The translations under genes and the position numbers were made by a program. Source: an uncultured Spirochaetia bacterium (GTDB lineage: Bacteria; Spirochaetota; UBA4802; JAGODF01). Taken from it: a stretch of DNA of 6,164 nt. The notes under the pieces were generated by a model that saw only the letters and a program-made list of their open reading frames with translations, ran no database searches and was not told the DNA's origin. The stretch covers positions 1 through 6,164 of the forward strand of contig CALCJG010000161.1 in the NCBI GenBank assembly GCA_937967705.1, given 5' to 3'. Shown here one piece after another: positions 6,069 to 6,164 of the stretch (positions are counted from its first letter, which is position 1; each line of letters opens with the position of its first letter).

Positions 6069-6164
6069 CTAGTTCTCCTTGAATCTGTACTTGTTGGACA
6101 GGTAATCCGCAACGATATTGAAGAAGAAGGTGATGAAGAAGAGAATGATACCGATGGCAAAGAG
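6069..6164 (-). CDS. pstC: Phosphate ABC transporter, permease protein PstC (C-terminal 31 codons, cut by window edge)
   Basis: The minus strand from the window edge reads 31 sense codons and a TAG stop. The translation begins LFAIGIILFFITFFFNIVAD and ends with a basic tail, YLSNKYRFKEN. This is one hydrophobic membrane segment followed by a short cytoplasmic end, as expected for the last helix of PstC. Its position directly before pstA, eight bases away, is the conserved pstC-pstA order. The rest of the gene, and its promoter, lie outside the window. Too little is visible for a motif-based proof; the identity rests on position, frame and the shape of the C-terminus. Confidence 0.85.
   Translation of the reverse strand, partial: LFAIGIILFFITFFFNIVADYLSNKYRFKEN

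Noticed and set aside
5050..6072. Plus-strand open frame of 340 codons opposite pstA
   Set aside because: The translation is rich in Asp, Arg, Gly and His with no fold-like pattern, as expected from the complement of a hydrophobic membrane-protein gene. pstA on the other strand is unmistakable.

Overview
This window is a phosphate-uptake and phosphate-sensing (Pst/Pho) locus. It carries five complete genes of the system, a sixth (phoR), and the last 31 codons of pstC at the right edge. The layout is unusual because the transport and signalling genes are split over three transcription units. pstS (phosphate-binding protein) runs leftward and ends in a clear intrinsic terminator. A 229-base AT-rich divergent spacer follows. 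Then pstB, phoU, phoB and phoR run rightward as one close-packed unit. Finally pstC and pstA run leftward from beyond the right edge and converge on phoR.

The genes would work together as follows. PstS captures orthophosphate outside the cytoplasmic membrane and delivers it to the PstC-PstA channel, which the PstB ATPase powers. PhoU couples the transporter state to the histidine kinase PhoR. PhoR phosphorylates the response regulator PhoB under phosphate limitation, and PhoB activates the Pho promoters. Grouping pstB with phoU-phoB-phoR puts the ATPase together with the three signalling proteins, apart from the permease genes and the binding protein.

The most interesting non-coding part is the divergent spacer at 920-1148. 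It contains four TTTA repeats (read on the minus strand) at exact 11-bp steps facing pstS. It also contains a TTAACA/TTTACA pair 11 bp apart facing pstB, and a perfect 9-bp inverted repeat just upstream of pstB. The 11-bp spacing is that of PhoB/PhoP-family operators. The sequences look more like the Bacillus PhoP box than the E. coli TGTCA box.

The organism is a bacterium with moderately GC-rich coding DNA and AT-rich intergenic DNA, ATG starts and purine-rich ribosome binding sites. PhoR has a large extracytoplasmic domain plus HAMP and PAS, unlike the short enterobacterial form. Phylum cannot be fixed from this window; a spirochaete or a deltaproteobacterium-like lineage is a guess. I found no mobile element, CRISPR array, RNA gene or evidence of a wholly new system. 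The novelty lies in gene arrangement and regulatory DNA.
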